64,000 bases of DNA from Trichobilharzia szidati (Eukaryota; Platyhelminthes; Trematoda; Strigeidida; Schistosomatidae), in contig OX235273.1 in assembly GCA_944472155.2 (NCBI GenBank), positions 104,802,582 through 104,866,581 on the forward strand, in the 5' to 3' direction. The position numbers were made by a program, and so were the translations under genes. Under the pieces are notes generated by a model. The model searched no databases, had not been told where the DNA came from, and worked only from the letters and a program-made list of their open reading frames with translations. Position 1 is the first letter of the stretch, and the number at the start of each line of letters is the position of its first letter. Below are positions 54,472 to 64,000 of the stretch, piece by piece.

Positions 54472-55359
54472 GGTTTAGAGACTGCGGGTATCGACGTTCG
54501 CGAGTTGTACGGATTATACTAACGCAAGATCTTATACCAACAACCACTATAGTGTTCGCACTTCGAGTACCAAAGATAAAGCAAAAGACCAGATTTTGTC
54601 GTCCAAATACGATATATATTTTGGGACCAAATCGCGGGTAGGAATGAATGCTTAGCTAGCTAGTAATCGTGCACGCACGTGACACGACGGAGCACCAAAT
54701 GGCGGGGATGCTTGACCGTAAGCCTTCAGCTAAACAAGTCGACTTAAACAGTGATGGTCAGCATCCAATAATAATAATGTATTTCATATAAATTTACAAA
54801 TTTACATGAAAATGCATGCCATTTTTACAGGCACGATCAAGTATGATATAATATCAAATCGTAGATTGTCTACAAGTTAATCGTATTTCAACTGTTAAAT
54901 ATTCGATACATATAATACACTCATTTTCTGAATTAGGCCGTATAGTTATTGAATTGTACAGTTGTCCTCCAGGTTGAGCGGGAAAATCGACTTCGTTCCG
55001 TTTTCATCCCGTGGTTGTAGGCATACGATAACCAACCGATATTGAGGTAAGTACACCTTTTACAAGGGATTGGAATCTGTTTTAGAAAAATTAAAGTGCT
55101 GAGGTGAATCATTAAATTGTAATGAGATAGGTAAGTGCAAGTATCATTAATAAATGCATTAATAAAGGAAACACCCTAGGGTAACAACATTCATTTGCAA
55201 TGTATAATGCTACAGATATATCACAAACTATCATGATATCCACTTTTGGTTTTAATACAATTATCCTCATGCCGGTTGTTTTTATTTTATACCTTTTTGT
55301 GCATGTTGAGTGATGATTGCTGTGGTTAATAATTTTGGGGAATTATTTACCGCTACAGC
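54472..55359 (-). repeat. Gypsy 3' LTR, split by a nested insertion
   Basis: Pieces 54472-54766 and 55304-55359 together equal the 352-base 5' LTR, minus one T near 54575. The outer start is TGTAGCGG; the end is ...CTCTAAAC rather than the usual CA. Confidence 0.93.
54767..55303 (-). mobile_element. Nested retroelement insertion inside the 3' LTR
   Basis: About 537 bases absent from the 5' LTR. On the minus strand it ends CATGTAAATTTGTAAATTTA then TACATTATTATTA, so it is a poly-ATT-tailed element of the family also seen at 52.3-52.8 kb. No coding frame. At most a 2-base AT target duplication. Confidence 0.85.
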
Positions 55360-55389
55360 TCACTCCCCCCTAGTGGGTTTGTGAGGACC

Positions 55390-55665
55390 CTAAGACATGA
55401 CCAGCCGGAAGTAAAAAAATCTCGATGGTTCCCTGATGGGTGAAAAAAATCTTCCGAGCGGCTTGATGGAGAGCCTGCTGGTCTGTCTGCCTATGCTAAT
55501 AGGGTGTCTGTACATAGCTTCCTCAATGTTGTTCGTTGGATCCCGTGCTTCGTTTGTTTCCTGTCCAGTGCCCGTTGCGCCTGGAAAAGAAAACAAGAAT
55601 GCTGAGAACCTTGTCAAGAAAAATGTACCGAATAAGCGTTTTTTTACCAAAAAAATGACATGCAT
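55390..55665 (-). CDS. Small third frame between pol and the 3' LTR
   Basis: 91 codons (MHVIFLVKKRLF...), or 63 codons if a good acceptor (CTTTTCCAG, ending at 55581) is used. The part after the acceptor reads ATGTGQETNEARDPTNNIEE then ISIGRQTSRLSIKPLGRFFS. There is no signal peptide in the short form and no env-like features. It sits where spliced accessory or env ORFs lie in some gypsy elements. Function unknown; it may not be translated. Confidence 0.35.
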   Translation of the reverse strand: MHVIFLVKKRLFGTFFLTRFSAFLFSFPGATGTGQETNEARDPTNNIEEAMYRHPISIGRQTSRLSIKPLGRFFSPIREPSRFFYFRLVMS

Positions 55666-55805
55666 CTACTATACAGTAAAATAATGTAAAGTTCAAAATA
55701 TCGGGAAAAAATATACATCTAATTTAATTTAATGTACGGTTATAGGAAAAATATCATTTACTTGTGTTAAATGATGCAACATAAAAAAATTGATGTGTCA
55801 CTCAG

Positions 55806-58800
55806 TTATGTGAGATAGGTGTGAAGGTATTCTGGGAATCTAACGTGACGTCCAGAACGCGTTTTTTTAGAGTGATCGACCGAAGGTTCAGTGGCTTTCG
55901 CCGTGCTAGGGAGTTCTTCGAAGACTGAAGTAGATTCAATTACTTGTGAATTATCGGGTACGTTTAGCTCCAGGCTAATGGGATCACCTTCCAAGTAAGC
56001 TGGTTTCAGACGGTCGATACTGACGGTGTCTTCGCGGCCTTTTTTGTCTAAAACGAAGAATTTATCAGTACGTTTAATCACTTTATATGGTCCGTCATAT
56101 GGGGGTTCTAGAGGACAACGTACCGAGTCGCGACGAACAAATACATGTGAGGAAGTTTTTAAACAACGGTGAACGAAAACATCAATGGACTGTGGTCGGA
56201 GGGGAGCAGGTTTAACTGAACGCATAGCGTTTGTAAGCCTGCTGACGTATGAGGAGTGATCTACCACTGGTGGGAAGCAGGAGGGAGAAACAAACTCACC
56301 TGGCAGTCGTAGTGTTGTGCCATATACTAGCTCAGAGGTAGTACAACCAGCATCGGTTTTTAAGGCGTTTCGTATCCCTAGGAGAACTAACGGAAGGGAT
56401 TCAGTCCAATGGGTGCTATTTGCAGCTGATAAACCAGCTTTCAACTGTCTGTGTAGACGTTCTACCATACCATTCGCTTGAGGATGGTAGGCTGTTGTTC
56501 GAAAACGCATACAACCAAGGATTTTAGTCAAAGCGAAGAATAAACCGCTTTCGAATTGCCGCCCACGATCAGTTGTTATGGAAGATGGGCATCCAAAGTT
56601 TGCGATCCATCTCTCTACAAAGACGCGTGCGACAGTTTCAGCAGATATATCTTTGAGGGGTACTGCTTCAGGCCATCGTGTGAAGCGATCGATGCAGGTT
56701 AACATATAAGTATATCCATGAGATTCTGGGAGGGGGCCAACTAAATCTATATGGACGTGTTCGAAACGGGCATCGGGGATAAGAAAAGTGCCAAGGGGGC
56801 TTTTAGTGTGTCTTATTACCTTGCACTTTTGGCAAGCTAAGCACGTCTGCGCCCATTCCCTTACTTCTTTGTTAATACCAGGCCAACAAAACCGGCTAGT
56901 TACGAGCTTGACAGTAGTTCGAATACCTGGATGGGATAAGCCATGCAACGTATTGAAGACGTTACGGCGATAACTTTTAGGCACGATGGGGCGAGGAGTA
57001 CTAGTGGAAATGTCACACAGAATAGTATCCTTTCCTATACCTAAGGGTTTCTTGGCTAATTGTAGAGTTGTTTTCGACAACTCACGCTGAAGCTCAATAT
57101 CTTCTTTTTGAAGACGAGCCAGTTTTACAAGGTCTATGCCGTCGATTTGGGTGAAGGAACAAATACGTGACAAGGCATCTGCCACAGTATTGTTCACTCC
57201 GGAAACATGGCGAATATCTGATGAAAACTGTGAAACGTAATCTAGTTGTCGTGATTCCCTGGGTGAATACTTATCTGAAGTTGAGTTCAGAGAGTACGTC
57301 AGAGGTTTGTGGTCAGTGAATATTATGAATTCACGACCCTCAACTGAATGTCGAAAATGACGTATAGCACAGTACATAGCTAGAAGTTCCCTTCCGAATG
57401 TGCTGTACTTCGTTTCAGCTACTTGAAGGCGCCTCGAGAAAAAGGCGAGTGGTTGCCACTCGTTGTTAACTAGTTGTTGCAGAACTGCGCCGATTGCAGT
57501 GTCTGATGCATCAACCGAGATACTCAACGGTGCCGTTGGATCCTGATACATAAGAAGGGTGGCATCTGCAATAGCTTTCTTTACCTGAGTAAAAGCATGT
57601 CGAGCAGACGTGTCGAGTTCGATAGCCTTGTTGTTCCCTCGAAGGAGATCGGTTAATGGCTGGATTAGAGAAGCACAATTAGGAATAAAACGTCGGTAAT
57701 AACTTACCAAGCCGTTAAAAGTGCGAAGGCATTTTACTGTATTTGGCTCCGGAAAGTTCAGTATTGCTTCGACTTTAGTGGCCAGTGGGCGTATGCCCTG
57801 GCAGTCAATAGTGTGACCCAGAAAATCGAGTGAGTCAACGCCTATCTGACACTTCTGTATATTGATGGTAACACCATGTTGGCGTAACCTTTCAAATGCC
57901 AAGTCCAAGTGTCTAAGGTGAGTTTCCTTATCTGGACTGGCAATGAGGCAGTCGTCTAAGTATGCGTATACAAAGTCGATACCGCGAAATACTTCGTTGA
58001 TGAAGCGTTGGAATGTTTGGGCCGCATTCCGGAGGCCGAATGGCATACGTAGAAATTCGAAAAGTCCGAAAGACGTGATGATAGCCGTTTTCCGAATATC
58101 TTCCGTTGCCATCGGGATTTGGTTATATGCTTTAACCAAGTCGATTTTAGAGAATATAGATGCTCCAGATAACGTTGCCGTCAAGTCGTGTATGTGAGGC
58201 AATGGATAGCAATCAGGAGTTGTTTTGGCGTTCACTCGCCGGTAATCACCAGTGGGTCGCCAATCGTTACTATCCTTTTTCGGTACCATATGCAACGGGG
58301 ATGCCCATGGACTATTCGATGGCCGAATGATGCCAAGGGTGACCATATGATCGAATTCGTTTCTGGCAATTCTCAGTTTGTCAGGGGCCAGTCGTCGTGC
58401 TTTAGATGTCACGGGCTGTCCTGAGGTTATGATGTGGTGCATAACATTGCTGGTTATGCACGGGAGATCGTTAGATGGGCAATACAGTTCCGGATATTTG
58501 TCAACAATTGGTTGAAAAGTTGGATCGAGGATTGCTTTGATCTTAACGAGTGACAAGCTGGGGCCTACGTAAGTTATGCCTTTGATAGACAAACTAGTAG
58601 TGTTGTCAATTAATCGTTTACGGCGGACGTCTACGAGCAAATCATGATGATTAAGTAGGTCCGTGCCAATGATGGGCATTGTGACGTCAGCGATTAGGAA
58701 AATCCACCGAATAGGTTTGCGTAAACCTACGTTCAGATAGACGTATTTCCGACCATAGGTTGCAATTGGTTTTCCATTTGCAGCCTGAAGGTTGAAGTTA

Positions 58801-58961
58801 GGATCCTTCTGTCGATCTGCTGCTGTAGCAGGAAGGACGCTGACTTCGGCGCCTGTGTCGACTAGATATCCAGTCTGGCTCATTACATCATGGATGTAAA
58901 GTAAGCGGCTAGTGCCACCGGCGACGGTTGCCGCTAACGCGTGCCGGCGGGATAGTTTCCC
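55806..58961 (-). CDS. Gypsy pol: protease, reverse transcriptase, RNase H, integrase
   Basis: The frame is open without ATG from the frameshift site at 58961-58955; the first ATG is at 58883. Counting from that ATG (1,025 residues), the protease has [12 protein letters not shown] at 7-18. RT at about 165-350 has [36 protein letters not shown] and the catalytic YLDD at 308-311. RNase H starts near 450 ([25 protein letters not shown]). The integrase zinc domain ([11 protein letters not shown] ... CLACQKCK) precedes the core with [22 protein letters not shown] and [19 protein letters not shown], giving D-D-E. A GPY/F-like region ([11 protein letters not shown]) and a polar tail follow; no chromodomain is evident. 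No stop interrupts it. Expression is probably by -1 frameshifting from gag. Confidence 0.95.
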   Translation of the reverse strand, partial: GKLSRRHALAATVAGGTSRLLYIHDVMSQTGYLVDTGAEVSVLPATAADRQKDPNFNLQAANGKPIATYGRKYVYLNVGLRKPIRWIFLIADVTMPIIGTDLLNHHDLLVDVRRKRLIDNTTSLSIKGITYVGPSLSLVKIKAILDPTFQPIVDKYPELYCPSNDLPCITSNVMHHIITSGQPVTSKARRLAPDKLRIARNEFDHMVTLGIIRPSNSPWASPLHMVPKKDSNDWRPTGDYRRVNAKTTPDCYPLPHIHDLTATLSGASIFSKIDLVKAYNQIPMATEDIRKTAIITSFGLFEFLRMPFGLRNAAQTFQRFINEVFRGIDFVYAYLDDCLIASPDKETHLRHLDLAFERLRQHGVTINIQKCQIGVDSLDFLGHTIDCQGIRPLATKVEAILNFPEPNTVKCLRTFNGLVSYYRRFIPNCASLIQPLTDLLRGNNKAIELDTSARHAFTQVKKAIADATLLMYQDPTAPLSISVDASDTAIGAVLQQLVNNEWQPLAFFSRRLQVAETKYSTFGRELLAMYCAIRHFRHSVEGREFIIFTDHKPLTYSLNSTSDKYSPRESRQLDYVSQFSSDIRHVSGVNNTVADALSRICSFTQIDGIDLVKLARLQKEDIELQRELSKTTLQLAKKPLGIGKDTILCDISTSTPRPIVPKSYRRNVFNTLHGLSHPGIRTTVKLVTSRFCWPGINKEVREWAQTCLACQKCKVIRHTKSPLGTFLIPDARFEHVHIDLVGPLPESHGYTYMLTCIDRFTRWPEAVPLKDISAETVARVFVERWIANFGCPSSITTDRGRQFESGLFFALTKILGCMRFRTTAYHPQANGMVERLHRQLKAGLSAANSTHWTESLPLVLLGIRNALKTDAGCTTSELVYGTTLRLPGEFVSPSCFPPVVDHSSYVSRLTNAMRSVKPAPLRPQSIDVFVHRCLKTSSHVFVRRDSVRCPLEPPYDGPYKVIKRTDKFFVLDKKGREDTVSIDRLKPAYLEGDPISLELNVPDNSQVIESTSVFEELPSTAKATEPSVDHSKKTRSGRHVRFPEYLHTYLT
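58904..58961 (-). promoter_or_regulatory. Candidate -1 ribosomal frameshift signal at the gag-pol junction
   Basis: Slippery heptamer G GGA AAC in the gag frame (58961-58955), a 4-nt spacer, then stem 1 CCGCCGGC (58950-58943) with GCCGGTGG (58922-58915). The loop's AGCGGC (58935-58930) can pair with GCCGCT (58909-58904) downstream to form an H-type pseudoknot. The pol frame is the -1 frame relative to gag, as required. Confidence 0.75.
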
Positions 58962-59752
58962 ACAGACTTGGAGGCTTTGCCGAAATCACAAGGTTTTCGA
59001 CAACATTTCGCTTCCTTGCCATAGGTGTTGTGATACCAACACCAGTCAGGATTTTTGAGAGAACGTGTGTTGGACTTAGATCGTCCACGTGCGCTTTGCC
59101 GTTGAGGGGATTTAGAACGACGATAGGAGGAATTGCTAGGCTTGTTTGACCTAAGCATCTGCTGGACGGAGTTGATTAACTCTATCATTGCAGAATCTTT
59201 CCTCGAAGTCTGTTCGGTAACAGAGTATACTTCGGTAACTGGCCGTTTCGTTATCTCTAGAATTCTATCTGCAGAGACAGCTAAGTCATCTATGAGAACA
59301 CTTTGAAGTGTCACAAGTACAGTCTGAACTGACTGTGGCAGTTTGGATAAAAATAGTTCTCTGAACAGTCCTTCATCGAACTGACTTTGGCCAATGATCT
59401 CTTTCATTCTTGCCAGCATGCTCACAGCTGACTGATCCCCTAACTCGATGTTACGAAATAACTCATCCAGACGTTGTCGATCTGTGAGAACGTTTCTCTT
59501 GAGGATGGATGCTTTGAGCAACTCGTACGAGTTACTTACCGACATCTGCAGAGTTACGCACCTGCTGAATTCCCGCGGTAGGGCGTGAATAACTGCAAGG
59601 AACTGTGAACGTTGATCAGTTATGCCATGTTCACAAAAATCGGACTCAGCAATCTGAAACCACGTTTCAGCATTATCTGGCCAAAATAGTACTAGCTGAA
59701 TTGTTTTGGCGGTTGAGCGAATCTGAATAACCTTGGGGCTAGGATCACTCAT
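58934..59752 (-). CDS. Gypsy gag
   Basis: Start chosen at the ATG at 59752 ([20 protein letters not shown]), because the 15 codons upstream are hydrophobic and lie close to the LTR; the longer start is at 59797. It encodes about 272 residues. The capsid-like part has [31 protein letters not shown] and [17 protein letters not shown], typical of invertebrate gypsy Gag. A basic Arg/Ser-rich stretch and a single noncanonical zinc knuckle ([18 protein letters not shown]) sit near the end. The TAG at 58936-58934 lies inside the frameshift structure. It would assemble the virus-like particle and package element RNA. Confidence 0.92.
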   Translation of the reverse strand: MSDPSPKVIQIRSTAKTIQLVLFWPDNAETWFQIAESDFCEHGITDQRSQFLAVIHALPREFSRCVTLQMSVSNSYELLKASILKRNVLTDRQRLDELFRNIELGDQSAVSMLARMKEIIGQSQFDEGLFRELFLSKLPQSVQTVLVTLQSVLIDDLAVSADRILEITKRPVTEVYSVTEQTSRKDSAMIELINSVQQMLRSNKPSNSSYRRSKSPQRQSARGRSKSNTRSLKNPDWCWYHNTYGKEAKCCRKPCDFGKASKSVGNYPAGTR

Positions 59753-59865
59753 GACGAAAAGTGTGCCGATAACAATATAGTGCAAGAATAAACACAAAAA
59801 GGAACGAACTCACCGGGTTTATCTGCGTGTGAATTGAAGATGTAGTTCGTGGTTGGGCTCACCAG

Positions 59866-60217
59866 TTTAGAGACTGCGGGTATCGACGTTCGCGAGTTGT
59901 ACGGATTATACTAACGCAAGATCTTATACCAACAACCACTATAGTGTTCGCACTTCGAGTACCAAATGATAAAGCAAAAGACCAGATTTTGTCGTCCAAA
60001 TACGATATATATTTTGGGACCAAATCGCGGGTAGGAATGAATGCTTAGCTAGCTAGTAATCGTGCACGCACGTGACACGACGGAGCACCAAATGGCGGGG
60101 ATGCTTGACCGTAAGCCTTCAGCTAAACAAGTCGACTTAAACAGTGATGGTCAGCATCCAATGTTGAGTGATGATTGCTGTGGTTAATAATTTTGGGGAA
60201 TTATTTACCGCTACAGC
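59866..60217 (-). repeat. Gypsy 5' LTR
   Basis: 352 bases, TGTAGCGG ... CTCTAAAC on the minus strand, nearly identical to the split 3' LTR. It presumably carries the element promoter. Confidence 0.93.
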
Positions 60218-62255
60218 AGCAATCATCAGATACATAGAGCCACTGTATATCCTGGGTGACACAGACACTATTTATTTATTTATTCTGTCACCATACAACC
60301 ACTAATATGTTTTTCTACATAAACAAATCTATCCGCCTACACTTAATTGTTCGTTTTTAGTTAGAAAAAACATTTTCGAAATTGATTATCCTTTCATTAA
60401 TAAACTACCATTCATATTTAGGGTGGATGTCTTATGTAGTTGACCTGAGATCAGCATCCATGAGTACATTGAAATATTTTGCAAGATGAACATTTTAAAA
60501 ATACATATAAAACCCCAGATAAAGAAGATGGTGGATGAATAGATTTGTAGCGGTAAAAAATACTCCAAAATGATTAGTACATATCTTTTACCATCATTCA
60601 GGATTGAGAAATGATTGACATTTGTTTAAGTCAACTGGTTAGGCTGAAGGTAAGCGCAGAGTCAAGCATCCACTCTATAATCGCATTGATTACTTGCCAT
60701 GGACTTCGAAAAAAAAACTTCGTGAACGAAGCACATTATTGCCACAGCTTGTCACAGCCATTTCGCAAGACACACAGAATACTAGATTATGTGAATGAGA
60801 AATATCGAAGTAGAAAATATTGTACGTGTAACCACAGCTCGAGAAATGCTTTGCGACCCACGGGATCGTAGTCACTGATAACCACCATAATGGCTAACCA
60901 GTTTCAAGAGAGTGTACATCGAAAAGAGCATTGTATCTATATAAAAACAGTGAAATGTTACGTTTATATTCATCACAGTTGCTTACAAACCACGCATAAC
61001 ACTGCCACACAAAACCGCACATGAAAAAACCGACCATTGATAAGTCAGAAATCCAACTGACCGCCACTGTTCTGGCCAATGAAAGACGAGAAAATCAGAA
61101 GCGAGGTAAATTTAAAGCACGATAGCGTTTATCCTCATTCCTTTCGTATTTTGGACGATCTCTTTTTCTGTTTTGATTTGACTCTTGTCTAAGTCGAACA
61201 AGCACATTGGGAGCTGGAGAATATTCATGAATAGTCTCCATATAGACATTAACGCAAACAAGACATGTAGTTGAGTGAAGAGGTTATCTTCGGGGAATTC
61301 ATTTTCCCCTTTACCTGTACAATCGCATTTATGTACAATTTTGTTCCCACGGAAGATGGAAATGACAAAAGTGATTGGTTGTCACAAACGTAGTTGTTAA
61401 TGAGAGTCAATGCAAAAGAGTAGTTGAATAAATGTTTTAGAGATATGTATTAATATGAACAATACATATTGAGTAGATTGTGATCAGGATGCACATCTAT
61501 ATATATATATATATATATGCGCCCATAGTCACAAAAAACACCCAAAACACATCAAAGCAAGACGATTATTCTTGGCTGAATCTATGTGGCTCTATTGAAA
61601 AATAAGAACATATAAAACTCAAAACAAACTCAGCAGTACCGTCACACAGCTATGCAGGCAAAATTATTAGGTAATCAAAATTCAATTGTGAGAAGTACTT
61701 GAGAACCAAGTAGAATAGTCACAACAAAGTGAGATGAAACACTCTGTCTCCACTAGAATCACACACCAACAATTCCCCCCTCCCCACACACAGTCCAACG
61801 TCAGAATCACCTTCATGCACTCAAACAAAACCACATTGCATATCAACACATTATCAATATAATCACACAAGCACACACACACAAGGAGAAGCATGCAAAT
61901 TAGAGAATGAACAGGAACAGAGATAAATAATAAGAATCAAGTCAATATATGATATGCGAATGTCAGTGCAATGATATACAGTGTAGGAAAATAGTGGATG
62001 ATAATAACAGCGTTAGTTGAAACATCCAGACAAGTGTGCATATTGTGATTACACCGTTGAAGAGGTATTTTCCAAACAACTATTCCTTTACCAGTAGAAG
62101 TGATAAAGATGTCCGATAACTGATAACAAGCACCATTCATCATCGGCGGCATACATCGAAAAGAAGTTACCTCCTCCAATTGCTTAACCTGGGCGACATT
62201 GTTGCAGCTAATATACGCAAGAATTAAGTGGTCAAAGGTATTCAAGATCATATCA
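60218..62255. other. No recognised gene
   Basis: AT-rich DNA with a TATA run at 61498-61518. A 104-codon minus frame at 62251-61937 has no known motif. Confidence 0.3.
61498..61518. repeat. (TA)n microsatellite
   Basis: About 10 TA units. Confidence 0.9.
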
Positions 62256-62259
62256 GCAA

Positions 62260-62660
62260 AGCGAAACTTTCGTCCTCCACTGTGAAACCTGCTACACTCA
62301 GAATAAGGAATAAGATCTAGATCTGTAATGCTAATCTGTCACACTGAGCATTCCCAACAGGCTAAAGCAGACATTCATGAACAGCTGCCTTGGCTAAATC
62401 GATACCCTACATAAGACAACCGATGGGAAACAGTCAGCAAGCAACAAGGTACTCTGGTAGTGCATTGAACTAGTCAAAAACGTTTCACCTAACAAATATG
62501 CTAAAATAAATGAAGGTGGATTGGTTATCTGCTCAGAGATATCCTATGTCGGACAAACAGTAAAGCTGAACCTGAAAGAGACACGACGGCGTACACGTTC
62601 AAGAGTAACAATGAGAAGATCACGTTGAGAGAAAATCAAGCTTATTAAACGGTCGGGGAG
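62260..62660 (+). mobile_element. RTE family D remnant fused to a LINE B copy
   Basis: Collinear with 39.1-39.4 kb (CATTCCCAACAGGCTA, AACAGCTGCCTTGGCTAAAT, AATGAAGGTGGATTGG). It runs to about 62660, where LINE B sequence begins. Confidence 0.6.
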
Positions 62661-62669
62661 ACAGCTTGG

Positions 62670-63181
62670 AACAATACTATATTGTCAGACCCCGAGCATC
62701 CTCTCTATACGCAGCTCTCTCCTTGCATTTCATCTGGTAGAACTAGAAGCAACTATAGGAAGCTATATGCCAGGACTACCAAGTACAAAAACTCCACAAT
62801 ACCTTATCTGGCACAGCTGTTATGTGATGAGAAATCCGTTAGGTATGACACCATCAACTTACTGCGGCACTCTAACAGATAGTTCCCATTAGCTTTTGTT
62901 CTCCTCTCTTTGTTACTATTATATCGTTGCTCACATATTCTATTACACACTAATTTTATATTTCATATCCTATGATGCATTGTTTAAATATGTGAATGCA
63001 ATGCTGTTCTTTTTTATTTCTTTTATTTATCTTTTTTTCTTTTTGTCGTTGTTGGTTTTTATTTTTAAAATCTTATAAAATTTATGAGGTAATTAGATGC
63101 AATATTGTAATGCACGCTGAAAATTCCATACCTGTACCACAAATACTGTTTGGAATAAAGCTATTATTATTATTATTATTA
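62670..63181 (+). mobile_element. 5'-truncated LINE family B, 3' end with complete tail
   Basis: The last ORF part (62682-62882) reads DPEHPLYTQLSPCISSGRTR ... NSTIPYLAQLLCDEKSVRYD ... LLRHSNR and stops at 62880. The 3' UTR ends GCTGAAAATTCCATACCTGT ... GGAATAAAGC and a TAT/ATT repeat at 63161-63181. Confidence 0.85.
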
Positions 63182-63352
63182 AAATACCATGGAGAAGTGC
63201 TGCTGATTTCTTATGCATCACTCAGAGCCCGCAGGAATAAATAATAAACATAATAATTTCAAATGTTCCAAACATGATGGACAGATTTCAGTCAGCAAAC
63301 ATGAACAGGACTAGATACACAACATCAATAACTCCCCAGTGGGCAGTCAATT

Positions 63353-63379
63353 AATATATATATATATATATATATATAT
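63353..63379. repeat. (TA)n microsatellite
   Basis: About 13 TA units. Confidence 0.9.
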
Positions 63380-63784
63380 GATGACATATATTACAATGCA
63401 GTTCTACTCTACAAAATACTTGGTCATTTGCACAACAACACTTCCCAACACAATGCACATAAATAGTCTAAACTTATTACACACTAAATCAACCTCTCTG
63501 TTTATTGACACTCTTCCTTCACCTAGAAGGATAAACATGTCCTCGGATAAATAACACATGTTTGTGTATTTGATCCTGTCAGTTAATACACAAATTCTGC
63601 TCTCTCCTTGTCTTTTCATTTAAGGACACAATGAAGGTTATGTAATAAATAACCGGATTACATTTCACGTTATTTGCGGGGTTAGCGTTCAAGTGAAGAT
63701 TATCGCGAAACTTTTTGATTTTTCACTTATTTCTGTTCACATTTTAATAAAACAAATATTACTATTAATATTGAATTTCTGCCA

Positions 63785-63950
63785 TGGATTGATATCAGTC
63801 AGATAAGCATTGAAAACCAGTAAGGACTACTGGACAGCTTTTTCGTCCAATTTTGAGATTCTTCATCGGTACCAACTCAAAAGTCAACCGAGAATTTAAC
63901 TGAGGATATTTGAGTTACGAGACCAGCCTGTTGATTAAAAATCCACTAGA
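63785..63950 (-). mobile_element. Hammerhead-type SINE, decayed
   Basis: Minus-strand core remnant: GGTACCGATGAAGAATCTCA, then GGACGAAAAAGCTGTCCAGT. The flanking block TCAATGCTTATCTGACTGAT replaces the usual GTTCTCTAACTGAT. Confidence 0.65.
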
Positions 63951-64000
63951 AGCGAAACCAGTTGTCAACAAATTTTAATTTATGTAATTACTTGAACCTA

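Larger units (their letters stand above)
54472..60217 (-). mobile_element. Ty3/gypsy LTR retrotransposon, nearly intact
   Basis: Minus strand: 5' LTR 60217-59866, primer-binding region starting TGGTGAGCCC directly after it, gag (start 59752), pol (-1 frame, to 55806), a small third frame, polypurine tract AGGGGGGAG near 55372, and the 3' LTR in two pieces (55359-55304 and 54766-54472). The LTRs differ by a single base, so the insertion is recent. No matching target duplication is visible: TGTAGCGG is preceded by GCTGC at the 5' end and the 3' LTR is followed by CGCCT. Confidence 0.93.

Noticed and set aside
61937..62251. 104-codon minus-strand frame (CMPPMMNGACYQLSDIFITS)
   Set aside because: No recognisable domain, no convincing splice sites and no link to neighbouring exons; left as unassigned.

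Overview
The window is AT-rich invertebrate DNA that is mostly transposable elements, with two host genes that can be assembled from exons. The mix of families points to a blood fluke (Schistosomatidae, Schistosoma-like). It holds CR1/Rex1-type and RTE-type LINEs, Penelope-like elements with a GIY-YIG domain, a Merlin transposase, a Ty3/gypsy element and tRNA-headed SINEs carrying a hammerhead-ribozyme-like fold (the Sm-alpha type known from schistosomes). The very short 5' introns and long TE-filled 3' introns of the better gene also fit. The species is not decided from sequence alone.

Host genes. (1) At 116-1771 (- strand) lies a C2H2 zinc-finger protein with three inferred coding exons, four fingers at its C-terminus and about 434 residues. 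(2) From 38845 down to 23592 (- strand) lies a complete membrane-anchored short-chain dehydrogenase/reductase of the SDR16C / 17-beta-HSD11-13 / retinol-dehydrogenase type. It has six coding exons, all phases join, and it gives 345 residues. Its first two introns are 46 and 66 bp. The other three are about 7.0, 3.3 and 3.8 kb and hold nearly all of the mobile elements between 23.7 and 38.2 kb.

Mobile elements by region. 4.7-9.7 kb: an almost intact two-ORF LINE (family A, - strand). 9.8-10.5, 20.3-22.2 and 62.7-63.2 kb: 5'-truncated copies of a second LINE (family B). Copies of an RTE-like LINE whose reading frame ends 'HRCLRSISRVKWY...' (family C) recur at 14, 15, 24-25, 30-36, 38, 40-41 and 54 kb. 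Another RTE-like LINE, whose ORF ends '...EALCSTRNPREQ' inside its own TAA repeat tail (family D), recurs at 10.9, 18-19, 22.5, 26, 39, 49-51 and 62 kb. SINEs with a tRNA-Gly-like head occur in two versions, one with a family-D-derived body and one with a family-B tail. Hammerhead-type SINEs with a tRNA-Thr-like head occur at about eight places. Penelope-like fragments lie at 28-29 kb and, as part of a 2.5-2.8 kb tandem duplication, at 34.0-34.8 and 36.8-37.7 kb. A Merlin transposase is at 29.3-30.1 kb. A nearly intact gypsy element occupies 54.5-60.2 kb, with LTRs differing by one base and one nested insertion.

Structural highlights are the gypsy gag/pol junction (a GGGAAAC slippery heptamer followed by a potential pseudoknot), a 29-nt intron in the Merlin transposase, several large inverted repeats (18.1/19.8 kb, 42.5/43.1 kb, 28.0/29.1 kb, 31.7/32.4 kb), and modular SINEs that trade LINE-derived tails. 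Large parts of 1.8-4.0, 11.0-12.3, 13.3-14.1, 16.1-18.1, 43.1-46.2, 46.9-48.5 and 60.2-62.2 kb show nothing I recognise. All calls rest on reading the sequence; no database search was run.
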